Below are positions 1 to 8,689 of a stretch of 42,184 bases of DNA, one piece after another. The notes below the pieces were generated by a model, which saw nothing but the letters and a program-made list of their open reading frames with translations, was not told where the DNA came from and did not search any database. The translations under genes were made by a program, and so were the position numbers. Numbering within the stretch: position 1 is the first letter of the stretch; the number at the start of each line of letters is the position of its first letter. Source of the DNA: Candidatus Gastranaerophilales bacterium (GTDB lineage: Bacteria; Cyanobacteriota; Vampirovibrionia; Gastranaerophilales; Gastranaerophilaceae); contig CALVCA010000013.1 of the NCBI GenBank assembly GCA_944325895.1, forward strand, positions 1-42,184, given 5' to 3'.

Positions 1-221
1 CCTGCTTTCTATACTTTTCGGTAATACCGAGTAAAAAAAGCCGCTGCTTTTGGCTTTCCAATAGCGGCGGCTTAATTGTAAAGGAACACATGGTTTGATT
101 TCTTGTTACAGATGGTTTGATTATTTTGGGACACTTTGTGTTGGGGTAGAATGAAATGTCCCCCTAAAAATGTAATCGGTCAGTAGGCAAGTTTTCGAAT
201 ATAATAAAAAAAGGAGGAAGA

Positions 222-311
222 ATGAGAAAACAAAAAAGCCTTACTGAAAAACAAATAGAAGAATTGTTAAAATCGAAATACATACACAAAAGCATTAAAA
301 AAGGGCTCTAG
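222..311 (+). CDS. 29-codon ORF with strong RBS, possible gene remnant
   Basis: A GGAGG-type ribosome binding site sits a few bases before this ATG, and the 29-residue product (MRKQKSLTEKQIEELLKSKY, then a short basic tail) stops inside the hairpin that follows the truncated tRNA. The LTEKQIEELLKS pattern recalls the N-terminus of small HTH/transposase OrfA proteins, so it may be the start of a gene whose remainder is lost. It lies on the chromosome side of the att repeat, outside the mobile element. It could equally be a genuine micro-ORF; function unknown. Upstream bases 1-200 hold an imperfect inverted repeat (40-45 with 63-68, preceded by seven A) and otherwise no gene that I can see. Confidence 0.3.
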   Translation: MRKQKSLTEKQIEELLKSKYIHKSIKKGL

Positions 312-330
312 CTAAAAAGCTGAAACCCTT
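295..330 (-). terminator. Probable original terminator of tRNA-fMet, now separated from it
   Basis: Read on the minus strand, arms AAGGG...CCCTT close a long stem (about 12 of 13 pairs counting wobbles) followed by a T run. It lies directly beyond the displaced 3' fragment of the tRNA, so it was probably the tRNA terminator before the element inserted. Confidence 0.55.
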
Positions 331-335
331 ATAAA

Positions 336-385
336 CAATTGGTTGCGGGAGCTGGATTTGAACCAACGACCTTCGGGTTATGAGC
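336..385. repeat. Distal att site: 50-bp copy of the tRNA-fMet 3' half
   Basis: These 50 bases are identical to 11842-11891, which covers the 3' end of the intact tRNA-fMet gene. Here only the tRNA 3' half (T arm, variable loop, anticodon region) is present and the 5' half is replaced by unrelated sequence. This is the classic footprint of site-specific integration into a tRNA gene, with this copy being the end far from the functional tRNA. Confidence 0.9.
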
Positions 386-519
386 AGTCCTTCGGGTTGA
401 CTACACTCTAACTTTTTTGCACGATTTACCACTACTTGGCACTAATTTTTATGAGAATTTACTTTGTTTAACGAAGTTAATTATAATTTGTTAAACTCAT
501 GCGTAGTAGAATGTGTTGT

Positions 520-2994
520 TTATCTAATATGGTATTGCAGTTCAAAATCTAAAATTGGATTTTCTTGTTCTTGTAACATTAATTCTTTTATATCTCCATT
601 AATTTCAACAATCTCATTATTAGGAATATCTAGTTTCAAATAGGGTAAATATTTTTCTTGAGTTAAACATTCAGTTAATTCAATAGAAAAACCGTTTTTG
701 AGCAAACAAATTTTTACTGGGTCGGTACTGCCATATTTTATTGCATTATATAAATTTAAACAAACTAGATTTAAGTCATTTAAAACTTCTACATATTTAA
801 TTAAAAAATTATCAACAAAATCTTGTTCTTCTTTAATTCTTAATATAGCAATATTAACTCTTTGTTGAGGTGTCTTTTTAGAAATGTCAATATGCAAAGG
901 GAAAATGCCGGTATTTGCATCTTTTTTAATTTCTCCCCACTTTTGTCCAACATATACTATTGGTTGCTCATTTTCTTTTAATTTCCAATAATGTAAAAAC
1001 AATGAAATCATTTCTTTGAAAGCTTTTCCATCAGCACGCCATTCTAAAAATTTTGCATAAAATTTTCTAGTTTCTTCATTATTGAAACGATTAATATTTG
1101 CGTTTTCAATTTTTATATTACTAAAGAATAAAAAATAAATTGTTTCTAATAAATCCCAGGTATTATTTAGTTGTAAATTTTTATCTAATTTTTCATAATT
1201 TTCAATTAGTGTTTTTTCATTTTCTTTGATATTAAAATCATGAACATTATGCTTATAACATAATTTTCCTATTTCTGATTGAATTAAAGTAATAACAACA
1301 TTAGGTATTGTTCCAGGTTCTGTATTTTCTATATAGTCTACAATATTATTTATGATTTCCTTGTTTTTAGCATTAATTTCACACTTTTCTAATAAAACAT
1401 TGTTTATATCGTCTTTTATTTCTTTTATATCTAAAGAACTTTTTAAAAAACTTTCTAAATTTCGTCTTTTACCCATTATTGGATTATCAATAATGAATAT
1501 TTCAGGACATAATAATTTTAAATTCCCATTAGAATTATTAAATATTTCACTAAAACGGCATACCCTACCTATTAAATTTTTAAATTGAGATTTTGTTAAT
1601 TTATTTGTTCCTTTTTTATACGATAATAAAAACATTTTTTCTGCAGGAATATTTACCCCTTCTAGAAGCGTTGAAGTTGTTATTATATATTTAAAATTTG
1701 GATTTTTACTAAATATTTTTTCTACATATAATTTTATAATGTCAGGCATACTCGCATGATGATAGACTACTCCTTTTTTTAAACAATTTAAAAGTTTATA
1801 ATCCCTATGTGAATAATTTCGAATTGCTTTGTAATCATTATCATTTTCTATATCAGGAATATTCGGTAATGTATCTATAAATTCTAAAACAAATGTTTCT
1901 ACATCTCTAGGCTTATTTATATACAATATATTTTTGTTACCCGCATGATTTTTTATAAACTCTATATAGTTAGAATCTTTTTTATCTAAATCCATATCAA
2001 AAAAAGCATTTGTTGATTGGTCAAATAATTTAAAATCAAGACCATTAAAACTATTTAATACATAAAATTTTTCAGACTTTAAATTTTCTGATATTTTACT
2101 TGAACTTATTGAAATATTGGAATATTTGAGTTTTAAGTTATTTGTATCAGATATAAAGGGGCTAAAATAACTAAATTTAGTGTTTGGGTTGCGTTTATTT
2201 AAAATTAGTTGAACTTGTCCAAGCAAGGTCGCCCTATCATCGTCAGAAAAAATATTGTGAGCTTCATCTATAAAAATGCAATCAAAATATACATTTCTAT
2301 GTTTATTCATCAAAGCTTGTAGCCTTTCTTGAGTTAATACTGCAATTAGATTTTCTTCATTTCCTTTATATAATTCTGGGTGGGTAATAATTTTTCTAAA
2401 AGCTCTACAAATATCATCGTGTTTTATTAGTCTACGTTTAGTTTGTGCTAATAGTGCTTTGCTAGGTACTATTATACAAATTCTTTTATCCAAGTTCTCT
2501 TTGACTTTTGCTATTATAAGTTCTGATTTACCGTATGATGTTGGAGCAATAACTGCAATGTTATTTGATTGATCTTGTGTAAAATCTTCAAATAACCTTT
2601 TTTGTTGGCAAGATAGATAAATATCACCTCTTTTAAAATTTTCATTAAATGAAGATAACCAAGTTAAAAAAAAGTTACTATCTATTTGTTCTTTACTGAG
2701 ATAATGTTTTTCTATGAATTTTACAATAGGAATATAACCTTGATTTATAGCAGTTTCGTATAATGGCTCATAATCAGAAAATTTTGTAGAATATTCTAAA
2801 ATTATTCTATAACCAAGTTTATTTATATTACTATCATCTTGATTTAAGAATATAATAGCTAATTTAAGTAAAAACAGCTTCTCTCCAATGGATAATGTTG
2901 GTATTTCTTTAGTTATCAATTCTTTATACAATCGATAAAAGTCATCTTGTCTATAAGCAGAGTTTCTTAGTTTATTTAAAGTTAAACATTGCAT
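520..2994 (-). CDS. hamB: HamB-like superfamily 2 helicase of a Hachiman defence system
   Basis: Predicted ATP-dependent helicase/translocase of 824 residues. Visible motifs are Walker A APTSYGKS (about 150-157), the DEAH box in FIDEAHNIF (about 243-246), motif V TSTLLEGVNIPA (about 440-451) and motif VI NLIGRVCR (about 473-480), in the order expected of superfamily 2. Its start overlaps the end of the upstream nuclease gene by 13 bases, which suggests translational coupling and a joint complex. In the Hachiman family, HamB is a helicase sensing damaged or phage DNA and releasing the HamA nuclease. The long C-terminal part after about 500 has no motif I recognise. The pairing with a DUF1837-like gene is what distinguishes it from other DEAH helicases. 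Confidence 0.85.
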   Translation of the reverse strand: MQCLTLNKLRNSAYRQDDFYRLYKELITKEIPTLSIGEKLFLLKLAIIFLNQDDSNINKLGYRIILEYSTKFSDYEPLYETAINQGYIPIVKFIEKHYLSKEQIDSNFFLTWLSSFNENFKRGDIYLSCQQKRLFEDFTQDQSNNIAVIAPTSYGKSELIIAKVKENLDKRICIIVPSKALLAQTKRRLIKHDDICRAFRKIITHPELYKGNEENLIAVLTQERLQALMNKHRNVYFDCIFIDEAHNIFSDDDRATLLGQVQLILNKRNPNTKFSYFSPFISDTNNLKLKYSNISISSSKISENLKSEKFYVLNSFNGLDFKLFDQSTNAFFDMDLDKKDSNYIEFIKNHAGNKNILYINKPRDVETFVLEFIDTLPNIPDIENDNDYKAIRNYSHRDYKLLNCLKKGVVYHHASMPDIIKLYVEKIFSKNPNFKYIITTSTLLEGVNIPAEKMFLLSYKKGTNKLTKSQFKNLIGRVCRFSEIFNNSNGNLKLLCPEIFIIDNPIMGKRRNLESFLKSSLDIKEIKDDINNVLLEKCEINAKNKEIINNIVDYIENTEPGTIPNVVITLIQSEIGKLCYKHNVHDFNIKENEKTLIENYEKLDKNLQLNNTWDLLETIYFLFFSNIKIENANINRFNNEETRKFYAKFLEWRADGKAFKEMISLFLHYWKLKENEQPIVYVGQKWGEIKKDANTGIFPLHIDISKKTPQQRVNIAILRIKEEQDFVDNFLIKYVEVLNDLNLVCLNLYNAIKYGSTDPVKICLLKNGFSIELTECLTQEKYLPYLKLDIPNNEIVEINGDIKELMLQEQENPILDFELQYHIR

Positions 2995-3794
2995 TTTTCA
3001 TACTCCTCATTAAAAAATTGTTCAATTTTTTGAAAAGTACTCTTTTGTATAGAAAATATTATTGTATCGGAAAAATTATTACGTTGGCAATGTCTTGCAT
3101 AATAATTTTTAGTTTCCTGTAAATTAATTCTATCATTTATATCACTAAAACAGACTGAAATTAATATAACTTTTTTATCATTGGACCTATGAGAGTTTCT
3201 ATCGTTTTGTAGCAACGAGTGTAAGTTTATATAATTTTGAGTTACTGCGCTTTTCATATATGCATTTGCATCACATTTAGCACAGTCCCATATAACTGTT
3301 CTAGTTGAATCTGTCAATTTTTCTTTTAAATCACTTTCTGCATCATATAATAATCCATTATTATATTGGCTGACTGTTTCATTTGGAAGTTTTTCTCCAG
3401 ATTTAACTTCTCCATATCTAATACAATTATGCAAAGTATCTATATATAAAATATCAAAACCTTTTCGAATACTAGATTCTTCCTTATTGAAATATTGAGA
3501 AAATACTTTTAAATTATCTGAATATAAATTTATAAGAACATGAGCAAGTAACTCTCCTAACATTCCTTTTTTGGTTTTTGCTGTTTTACAATCGTACCTT
3601 TCTTTAAAACTTTTAATAGTATCTTTAAATGGATAATACTTTATATCTTCGGAATTCTTGATTGTTGGGCCGTAACATACAATAGTCAAAACATCTTTGA
3701 TATGCTTTTTAAAATTATCAGAAAAATCTTTAATATAACAAATAGTTATATTATCGTCTTTTATAAAATCGATTTCATTAGATAAATCCACCAT
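2982..3794 (-). CDS. hamA: HamA-like DUF1837 nuclease of a Hachiman defence system
   Basis: A 270-residue protein with the features of the DUF1837/HamA family: GMLGELLAHVLINLY (E81), RKGFDILYID (D114) and RYGEVKSGE (E129-V-K131), which together read as a PD-(D/E)xK nuclease active site. In known Hachiman systems HamA is the effector nuclease that destroys DNA in the infected cell when HamB is triggered. The gene starts at an ATG preceded by AAAAGGATC and is followed at once by hamB, overlapping by 13 bases, in the canonical hamA-hamB order. No third component is adjacent. Family assignment rests on recognised motifs and gene order, not on a search. Confidence 0.85.
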   Translation of the reverse strand: MVDLSNEIDFIKDDNITICYIKDFSDNFKKHIKDVLTIVCYGPTIKNSEDIKYYPFKDTIKSFKERYDCKTAKTKKGMLGELLAHVLINLYSDNLKVFSQYFNKEESSIRKGFDILYIDTLHNCIRYGEVKSGEKLPNETVSQYNNGLLYDAESDLKEKLTDSTRTVIWDCAKCDANAYMKSAVTQNYINLHSLLQNDRNSHRSNDKKVILISVCFSDINDRINLQETKNYYARHCQRNNFSDTIIFSIQKSTFQKIEQFFNEEYEKCNV

Positions 3795-3857
3795 TCTACG
3801 ATCCTTTTCTCGATTATATTTAAAATTAAAGAAAAATACAAATTTGTTAAGTATTTA

Positions 3858-3873
3858 ATAGCCACATGGCTAT
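3858..3873. repeat. Short perfect inverted repeat between integrase and hamA
   Basis: ATAGCC-acat-GGCTAT forms a six-pair hairpin just after the integrase stop and before the hamA leader. It has no clear T tract on either strand, so it could be an operator or a weak terminator. Confidence 0.3.
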
Positions 3874-3876
3874 ATT

Positions 3877-5067
3877 TCAGACATAGATATCCTCCATTTT
3901 TTCTAACTCTTGTTCTGCAAAGTCGGGAATTACATGTCCGTAAATGTCCATAGTGATTTGAATACTTGCGTGTCCGAGTAGTCTTGATACTACTATTGGT
4001 AAAATTCCACTTTCTAATGCCCTTGTGGCAAATGTATGCCGCATTGCATGAACATTCCTGTGTGGAATTCCTAATTTTCTTTGGATTCTACTAAAGGCAT
4101 CTAAAAAAGTTCCTGTATCTGTAAAATATCCGTCCTGACGTGGAAATACAAGGTTGAGTTTACTGTAATAGTCCGGTCCTAATTTCTTTTTGGTAATATC
4201 CTGCTGTATTTTATATTGAGCTAACTCATTCATCATTGCTGGCAAAACACTAACAACCCGATTAGAAGTTTTTGTTTTCGTATTATATACAAAACCTAAA
4301 ATTGTTTTTGCGTCAGTATTTTTACTAAAATTTTTATTCCTTTGCACCTGTTTATTTATTCTTACGGTATTTCTATCAAAATTTACACAATCCCAAGTCA
4401 AACCAAGTAATTCACCGGCTCTAAGTCCAGTGAAAAAGTCAAATTTAATAGCCATACCATAATAATGTTTGGAACATTCTGCCATGATTCGTTCTTGTTC
4501 TTCTCTAGTAAAGACCTCTATTTCTTTTTTACCTTCGCGTATTAATTTTACAGTTGATAATGGATTTCGAATAATTTCTCCTCTTTTTAGTGCAAAATTA
4601 AGGCAACTACTCATAACTAGATGTATATTTTCAACAGTTTTTTTTGATAAACCTCCTTTTCCTGTTAATTTTCCATATCGGTAGAGATAATTATAAAAGG
4701 TCTGAATATCATCTCCTGTTAAATTTACTAATGGAATATTCCCTAGATGTGGTATTATATGTCTACGAATAATCATCTCATAACTTTGACTTGTTGATTC
4801 TCTTAATCCATAGATTGCAGTTCCATAAAACCATTTTTCAAAATACTCTCCAACCTTAATACTCTTTGAACTTATATCAATTCCAGCATGATGTTTTTCC
4901 ATTAAATCTTTTAAGAGTAGTCTTGCTTCTTTTTCGGTTTTTGCCCTGCAAGATTTAAAAACTCTGTTGCCTTTAACGTCATAACCTATTTGAAATTTCG
5001 CAATCCATTTCCCGCTTCGTGATTCTTTAAAAATGCTACCTTCTCCATTACTTCTTCTTTTTGCCAT
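3877..5067 (-). CDS. int: Tyrosine-recombinase integrase of the element
   Basis: A phage-type integrase of 396 residues. The N-terminus (about 8-60) resembles an AP2-like arm-binding domain (GEGSIFKESRSGKWIAKF), the middle (about 70-170) a SAM-like core-binding domain, and the C-terminus the catalytic domain with R216 (TGLRAGELLGL), H340-A-M-R343, H366 (LLGHAS) and nucleophile Y376 (MDIYGHV). It would catalyse recombination between the element and the tRNA-fMet att site seen at both ends. Unusually, it lies 3.5 kb from the distal att copy and 6.8 kb from the tRNA, because hamAB sits between it and the near end. Its ATG overlaps the stop of the serine recombinase by one base (TAATG), implying coupled translation. 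Confidence 0.93.
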   Translation of the reverse strand: MAKRRSNGEGSIFKESRSGKWIAKFQIGYDVKGNRVFKSCRAKTEKEARLLLKDLMEKHHAGIDISSKSIKVGEYFEKWFYGTAIYGLRESTSQSYEMIIRRHIIPHLGNIPLVNLTGDDIQTFYNYLYRYGKLTGKGGLSKKTVENIHLVMSSCLNFALKRGEIIRNPLSTVKLIREGKKEIEVFTREEQERIMAECSKHYYGMAIKFDFFTGLRAGELLGLTWDCVNFDRNTVRINKQVQRNKNFSKNTDAKTILGFVYNTKTKTSNRVVSVLPAMMNELAQYKIQQDITKKKLGPDYYSKLNLVFPRQDGYFTDTGTFLDAFSRIQRKLGIPHRNVHAMRHTFATRALESGILPIVVSRLLGHASIQITMDIYGHVIPDFAEQELEKMEDIYV

Positions 5068-5648
5068 TACGCAATTTCCTTTCTTTCCTCTTTTACAAAA
5101 TTGTAGAACGTATTAGTTTTTAGTTTTAATAATTCACACGCCTTTTTGGCAGTAATTTTGCGACAAGACCAATCATTATAAATATCTTGCCAATTATCAG
5201 GCTTTTTGATTTTCTTTCGACCTTTGTATTTACCTTCTTTTTTCGCAACTGCAATCCCATCTTTTTGACGTTCTAAAAGATTTGCTCGTTCAAATTCATA
5301 AATTGCACCAAGCATTGTAACCATTAATTTGCCAGCAGGTGTGCTTGTGTCTAATTTTTCTTTTATACTTATAAGTTTTACTTTTTTAGATTCAAGAATA
5401 TCTATAATATTGAGTAAATCTTTTGTACTTCTTGCAAGTCTTGAAAAATCTTTAACATAAACCGTATCTCCTTCTCTAACATAATCAAGCATATTTTGAA
5501 GTTCTGGACGATTGGTATCTTTTGCACTTCGTTTTTCGGTAAAAATTTTTGCAAATTCTAAATCTTTCATTGCTTCCATTTGACTTTCAAAGTTTTGTTC
5601 TTCGGTGCTTACTCTGATGTAAGCAAAGTTAAATCCTGTATTAGTCAT
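5067..5648 (-). CDS. Serine recombinase (resolvase/invertase family)
   Basis: A 193-residue small serine recombinase. The catalytic N-terminal domain shows AYIRVSTEEQ (nucleophile S14), DFSRLARS and the YEFERANLLERQKDGI helix; the C-terminus (about 150-190) is a short HTH of the Hin/resolvase type. It could resolve multimers or invert a segment, or assist the integrase. It is translated just before the integrase with a one-base overlap, so the two recombinases are made together. No inverted gene segment with matching repeats was recognised, so its target site is unknown. Confidence 0.9.
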   Translation of the reverse strand: MTNTGFNFAYIRVSTEEQNFESQMEAMKDLEFAKIFTEKRSAKDTNRPELQNMLDYVREGDTVYVKDFSRLARSTKDLLNIIDILESKKVKLISIKEKLDTSTPAGKLMVTMLGAIYEFERANLLERQKDGIAVAKKEGKYKGRKKIKKPDNWQDIYNDWSCRKITAKKACELLKLKTNTFYNFVKEERKEIA

Positions 5649-6009
5649 TGTTTCATCTCCTTTTGTTGTAACTTTTGCATTATTGGATATTGATGTTTAA
5701 TTGTAAAGACTTCCACAAATATTTATTGGAAAATTAAAAAATTAACCCTAAATAAATACATTTAAAACGGTTTCAAAATGTTGCTTTAGAGCATAACCTA
5801 TTTAAAGACATTTCTTAATCAAGTTTTATAAATTGGTGTAACAAAAATAGACACACTCTCTGACTCATTGTTCCAATTTATATTTCGTTAGTATATCTAC
5901 TAATGAATTAGAATGTCTGCTTCTTCTTACACCAATCAATAAGTTGATATTTGCTTTTAAATAATAGTTGACTAAAAAATAACAAGTCTTGAAGAATTGG
6001 TAGATTTTT
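5649..6009. other. Noncoding gap with nested inverted repeats, candidate origin
   Basis: This 361-base stretch lies between the rep-like gene and the recombinase gene. It contains ATTGGTGTAA at 5832-5841 and its exact complement TTACACCAAT at 5937-5946, with a smaller hairpin TTAGTA-tatc-TACTAA at 5888-5903 inside. Such nested repeats next to a HUH Rep gene are typical of a replication or transfer origin, but no nick motif was identified. A 66-codon reading frame here overlaps the end of rep and has no support. Confidence 0.4.
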
Positions 6010-6786
6010 CTACCAAATTTCCTGTGGAGTACCGTCTTCATTGAGTACGAAGATGTTTTCTTCATTTTCTTCCGTATCAGAGTCTGTACACAACTTGGTG
6101 TTTATTATATCTCTTTTTAAATAAGCAAGCTTATTACAATTACTCTTTAATTTAGACTTACACCAATTATGATATTTCTCAACAGGTTCAAGGTAATTTT
6201 TACGCATTTTTTTGTGAAAATAAGTGCGTTCATTAACAACTTTTAATGCAAGTTTTGTTTGTCCTTTAAAATCAAAATCAATTTGCTCGGTATAATCTTC
6301 AACATATCTTATAGAACTTGATTGGCGGACAACATACTTAATATAATACAGTGGGTCATTAATGGTATAATAATCCGCTGAATCATTATAGCCTCGTTGT
6401 TCAATGTCATCAGCATAAATATGCCAATCAGGTGTAGAACTTTTAAACCGCTCTTGGATTCTTGTAATAAGATATTTGGACAATTTAGTATATCCACTTG
6501 GACATAGCAGTATAATATGTAAATGCGGTTGTATTTTTTCAGGTTTAGCAGCTCGCTTAACTTTTGAAACAATTTTTCTTGCAGGTCTGCACTTGCCATT
6601 TTTTACTAATACAACTTCAGCATTTCTTATATTTATTTCGCTAATTCCTATCATCGCAGTACAAGGTATTTTTACCCTTTTACAGTAGCGTATAATGTTC
6701 ATTCTTAATGTGTCAGCTTCCCTTGTTGCTTCTTTCATTGTTTTAAATTTCACAGAATGTTCAATTCTTATAAACGTAAGAGCCAT
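6010..6786 (-). CDS. HUH-type Rep-like replication initiator
   Basis: A 258-residue protein with QPHLHIILL (H88, H90), the metal-binding HUH motif of rolling-circle Rep proteins and relaxases, followed by PLYYIKYVVRQ (Y147/Y148, K150), which fits the catalytic tyrosine motif. It would nick and join single-stranded DNA to replicate or mobilise the excised circle. It starts inside the end of the 130-residue gene (19-base overlap) and is followed by a gap with inverted repeats that could be its origin. Its length fits small Rep_1-like initiators better than large mobilisation relaxases. Confidence 0.7.
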   Translation of the reverse strand: MALTFIRIEHSVKFKTMKEATREADTLRMNIIRYCKRVKIPCTAMIGISEINIRNAEVVLVKNGKCRPARKIVSKVKRAAKPEKIQPHLHIILLCPSGYTKLSKYLITRIQERFKSSTPDWHIYADDIEQRGYNDSADYYTINDPLYYIKYVVRQSSSIRYVEDYTEQIDFDFKGQTKLALKVVNERTYFHKKMRKNYLEPVEKYHNWCKSKLKSNCNKLAYLKRDIINTKLCTDSDTEENEENIFVLNEDGTPQEIW

Positions 6787-7160
6787 AAATCAATCTCCTT
6801 CTTTTTAATATTCTCAAGTCTAAAAATTTTTTTATTAGCTTTCGCATATTTTAAATAATTTTTATAAGTTACATACCAACGCCCAAATTCATCTTGTACA
6901 AATATTCCATAAAAGCCTTTTAAATTATCTATGAAAGTTTTTATAGTTTGGTAAAGATGCTTTCCATTAATCTCGCTTAAAGCATAGATAACTTGCCAAC
7001 ATGAAATTTTATCTTCCATTGTAACTGTTTTAGAAAACTTCCAAGGTATTTCATTATATAACCTTGAGTAATCAAACAGGCAGGATGTTCGTTTTGTATG
7101 ATATCCAAAGTAATGTCCATAATATTGTTCCCCAAATTCCATAAATTCATCAACATTCAT
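6768..7160 (-). CDS. Uncharacterised 130-residue element protein
   Basis: I do not recognise this protein. It has many aromatic residues (EQYYGHYFGYHTKRTS near the start) and a basic C-terminus rich in Lys, with no membrane segment or Cys motif. It begins with an ATGA overlap at the stop of the excisionase-like gene and its end overlaps the Rep-like gene, so the three form one tightly coupled operon. By position it is probably a replication or excision accessory protein; that is inference only. Confidence 0.65.
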   Translation of the reverse strand: MNVDEFMEFGEQYYGHYFGYHTKRTSCLFDYSRLYNEIPWKFSKTVTMEDKISCWQVIYALSEINGKHLYQTIKTFIDNLKGFYGIFVQDEFGRWYVTYKNYLKYAKANKKIFRLENIKKKEIDLWLLRL

Positions 7161-7420
7161 AATTCAATCACCTTCCCTACATTTTTCATAACCCATTCAT
7201 TAAAATCATTAGCAACGATATATTTCTTACCGCCAATTTGAATAACTGGAAAATCCTTTGTTTTACATAACTTATAAACTGTATTTATACCAATATTAAA
7301 AGTTTTTGAAAATTCTTTGACCGTAAACATATTGGCATAAAGCCTTCCATTACAGTTTCTTCTGATATCTTCCATTGTTTCAAGCGTTCTAAGCCTGTTT
7401 GGGGGCATCCGATTCTGCAT
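7157..7420 (-). CDS. Excisionase-like HTH DNA-binding protein
   Basis: An 87-residue protein with a MerR/excisionase-type winged HTH: MFTVKEFSKTFNIGINTVYK, then KTKDFPVIQIGGKKYIVANDFNEWV, the usual pattern of the HTH_17 family that recruits or regulates recombinases. The start is supported by AAAGGAGA upstream. It is the first gene of the coupled set xis-orf130-rep and is followed downstream by the recombinases, so it is likely the directionality factor or regulator of excision. A shorter product starting at MFTVKEF is possible. Confidence 0.8.
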   Translation of the reverse strand: MQNRMPPNRLRTLETMEDIRRNCNGRLYANMFTVKEFSKTFNIGINTVYKLCKTKDFPVIQIGGKKYIVANDFNEWVMKNVGKVIEL

Positions 7421-8126
7421 AAAATGTCTCCTTTCTTATTCATCGCCCGAGTAGTAACAACTAAACTCCGATAGAAAGGATTTAAACTTTTTTCAAATAT
7501 ATATAAACTAAATATTAGTGGGCGAAAATTATACACATACTTAAAACCTCTCTATAGAAGTGACTTCTGTTTTATTACCTAGCATGAAGTCTACGGCTGG
7601 GTGGTATTTAAGTAAGGGAAATACCCAAAATCTAATATTCAGTTTTCATTGTACGAATTGCAGTTTTATACTAGCAGTATAAAATTCATTAGTCAAGGTG
7701 TAAAACCCGAAGGTATATTGTGAAAATAAATCTATGAATTACTGCCTATAATGTGTTCGATATAATTGAAAATTTTACATTACTTCACATTTTGCTACTC
7801 ATTTTAACATTTAATGTCTGGCTAGATATATCATGACATTCTATTAAAATAATAGCTTTAGTTTAATTTAAAATCTTTTGCGATAATATTTTCAATATTT
7901 TCGACAATATAAATATATTAAATTTTGCTTATTCCCTCACCAAACAGGGCTTTTTTTTTCTGCTAAAATTCAAATCTTAACACTCCTAAAAAATTGTTTT
8001 CATAGATGCTTCGATACTATCACCAGGATTTTTGTATCTTCCTATATTGTTTATACTATTACTACTAGAATATTTAATTAAAAAACATATATTTTTATTT
8101 TTTCTTGCCGCCGCCTTTACAAATTT
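7421..8126. other. 0.7-kb gap with hairpins, possible RNA or cis site
   Basis: No convincing coding region is present. It holds an inverted pair GACTTC (7562-7567) and GAAGTC (7586-7591), then a hairpin GGTATTT/AAATACC (7603-7609 with 7619-7625), then a perfect inverted repeat TTTTATACT-agc-AGTATAAAA (7664-7684). A weak CCCT/AGGG stem followed by nine T at 7934-7959 could terminate plus-strand transcription. The clustering of stems upstream of the excision/replication operon suggests a structured leader RNA, an operator region or an origin. Confidence 0.4.
7664..7684. promoter_or_regulatory. Perfect inverted repeat, possible operator
   Basis: TTTTATACT and AGTATAAAA flank a three-base centre. 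A 9-bp dyad of this size is a plausible dimeric repressor site, for example for the element's XRE protein, though no second copy was found to support that. Confidence 0.35.
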
Positions 8127-8396
8127 TTAACACTTATTGCGCCGGCTCCATTTCTTAATTTTTTCTAATTCTTCTCTTTTCTTTTTATCTTCTTGCGATT
8201 CGCTTTTGTATTTTAACTCTTTTATAACTTCTAAAATTATCATATATGTTACAAATAAAAAGGCTAGAATAAGAATAATTAATATAAAATTTTTGCTTAC
8301 TAGTTTAAAGATAGATACCGTGTCTTCTAATATTTCAAAAATCATTGCAAAAACTAATATTAAAAACCAACTTATTACTGCGACAACTATCGGCAT
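8127..8396 (-). CDS. Small two-segment membrane protein
   Basis: An 89-residue protein with two hydrophobic segments, about residues 2-20 (VVAVISWFLILVFAMIFEI) and 33-56 (FILIILILAFLFVTYMIILE), and a highly charged cytoplasmic-looking tail rich in Lys and Glu (about 60-89). I do not recognise a family. It follows the 93-residue gene by about a dozen bases and ends the run of minus-strand genes that begins with the glycosylase-like gene. By analogy with small membrane effectors in defence islands it could be a partner of those genes, but nothing in the sequence proves it. Confidence 0.6.
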   Translation of the reverse strand: MPIVVAVISWFLILVFAMIFEILEDTVSIFKLVSKNFILIILILAFLFVTYMIILEVIKELKYKSESQEDKKKREELEKIKKWSRRNKC

Positions 8397-8407
8397 ATTT
8401 TCCTCTT

Positions 8408-8689
8408 TTATAATTTCTTTCTTCTTAAATTATGTTCAACTGTTCCATTGTGAGTATAGTTTTTACCTACATATTTATACTTTCCTCTTTTGATATAGAG
8501 AAAATAATGCGGTTGTTTATCATAATTTATGCCGTCATTTTTACGGTTATAACAATAATCAGATGGAATATAACTATCTTCAGAACGATTATACTTTTTA
8601 CTCAATTCTGTTTTAAACCATTTTGTTGAAAATTCATAATCTAATGGCATTGATTTTACAAATTCTTCTATTTCCTTTATTACTGACAT
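8408..8689 (-). CDS. Small 93-residue hypothetical protein
   Basis: A soluble basic protein with conserved-looking patches IPSDYCYNRKNDGI and YIKRGKYKYVGKNYTHNG, a Tyr/Lys-rich pattern I associate with small domains found beside or inside endonuclease-type proteins; I cannot name the family with confidence. Its start lies 10 bases inside the end of the glycosylase-like gene, so the two are probably translated together. A DNA-related role is suggested only by that coupling. Confidence 0.6.
   Translation of the reverse strand: MSVIKEIEEFVKSMPLDYEFSTKWFKTELSKKYNRSEDSYIPSDYCYNRKNDGINYDKQPHYFLYIKRGKYKYVGKNYTHNGTVEHNLRRKKL

Noticed and set aside
520-3794. Type I or III restriction system for the helicase-nuclease pair
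   Set aside because: No methyltransferase or specificity gene; the nuclease is a separate DUF1837-like protein upstream, which fits Hachiman.
5865-6065. 66-codon ORF after rep
   Set aside because: It overlaps the rep 3' end in another frame, has no RBS, and occupies inverted repeats.
8137-8629. Plus-strand ORFs opposite the membrane and 93-residue genes
   Set aside because: They are antisense shadows rich in Ile/Phe without RBS.
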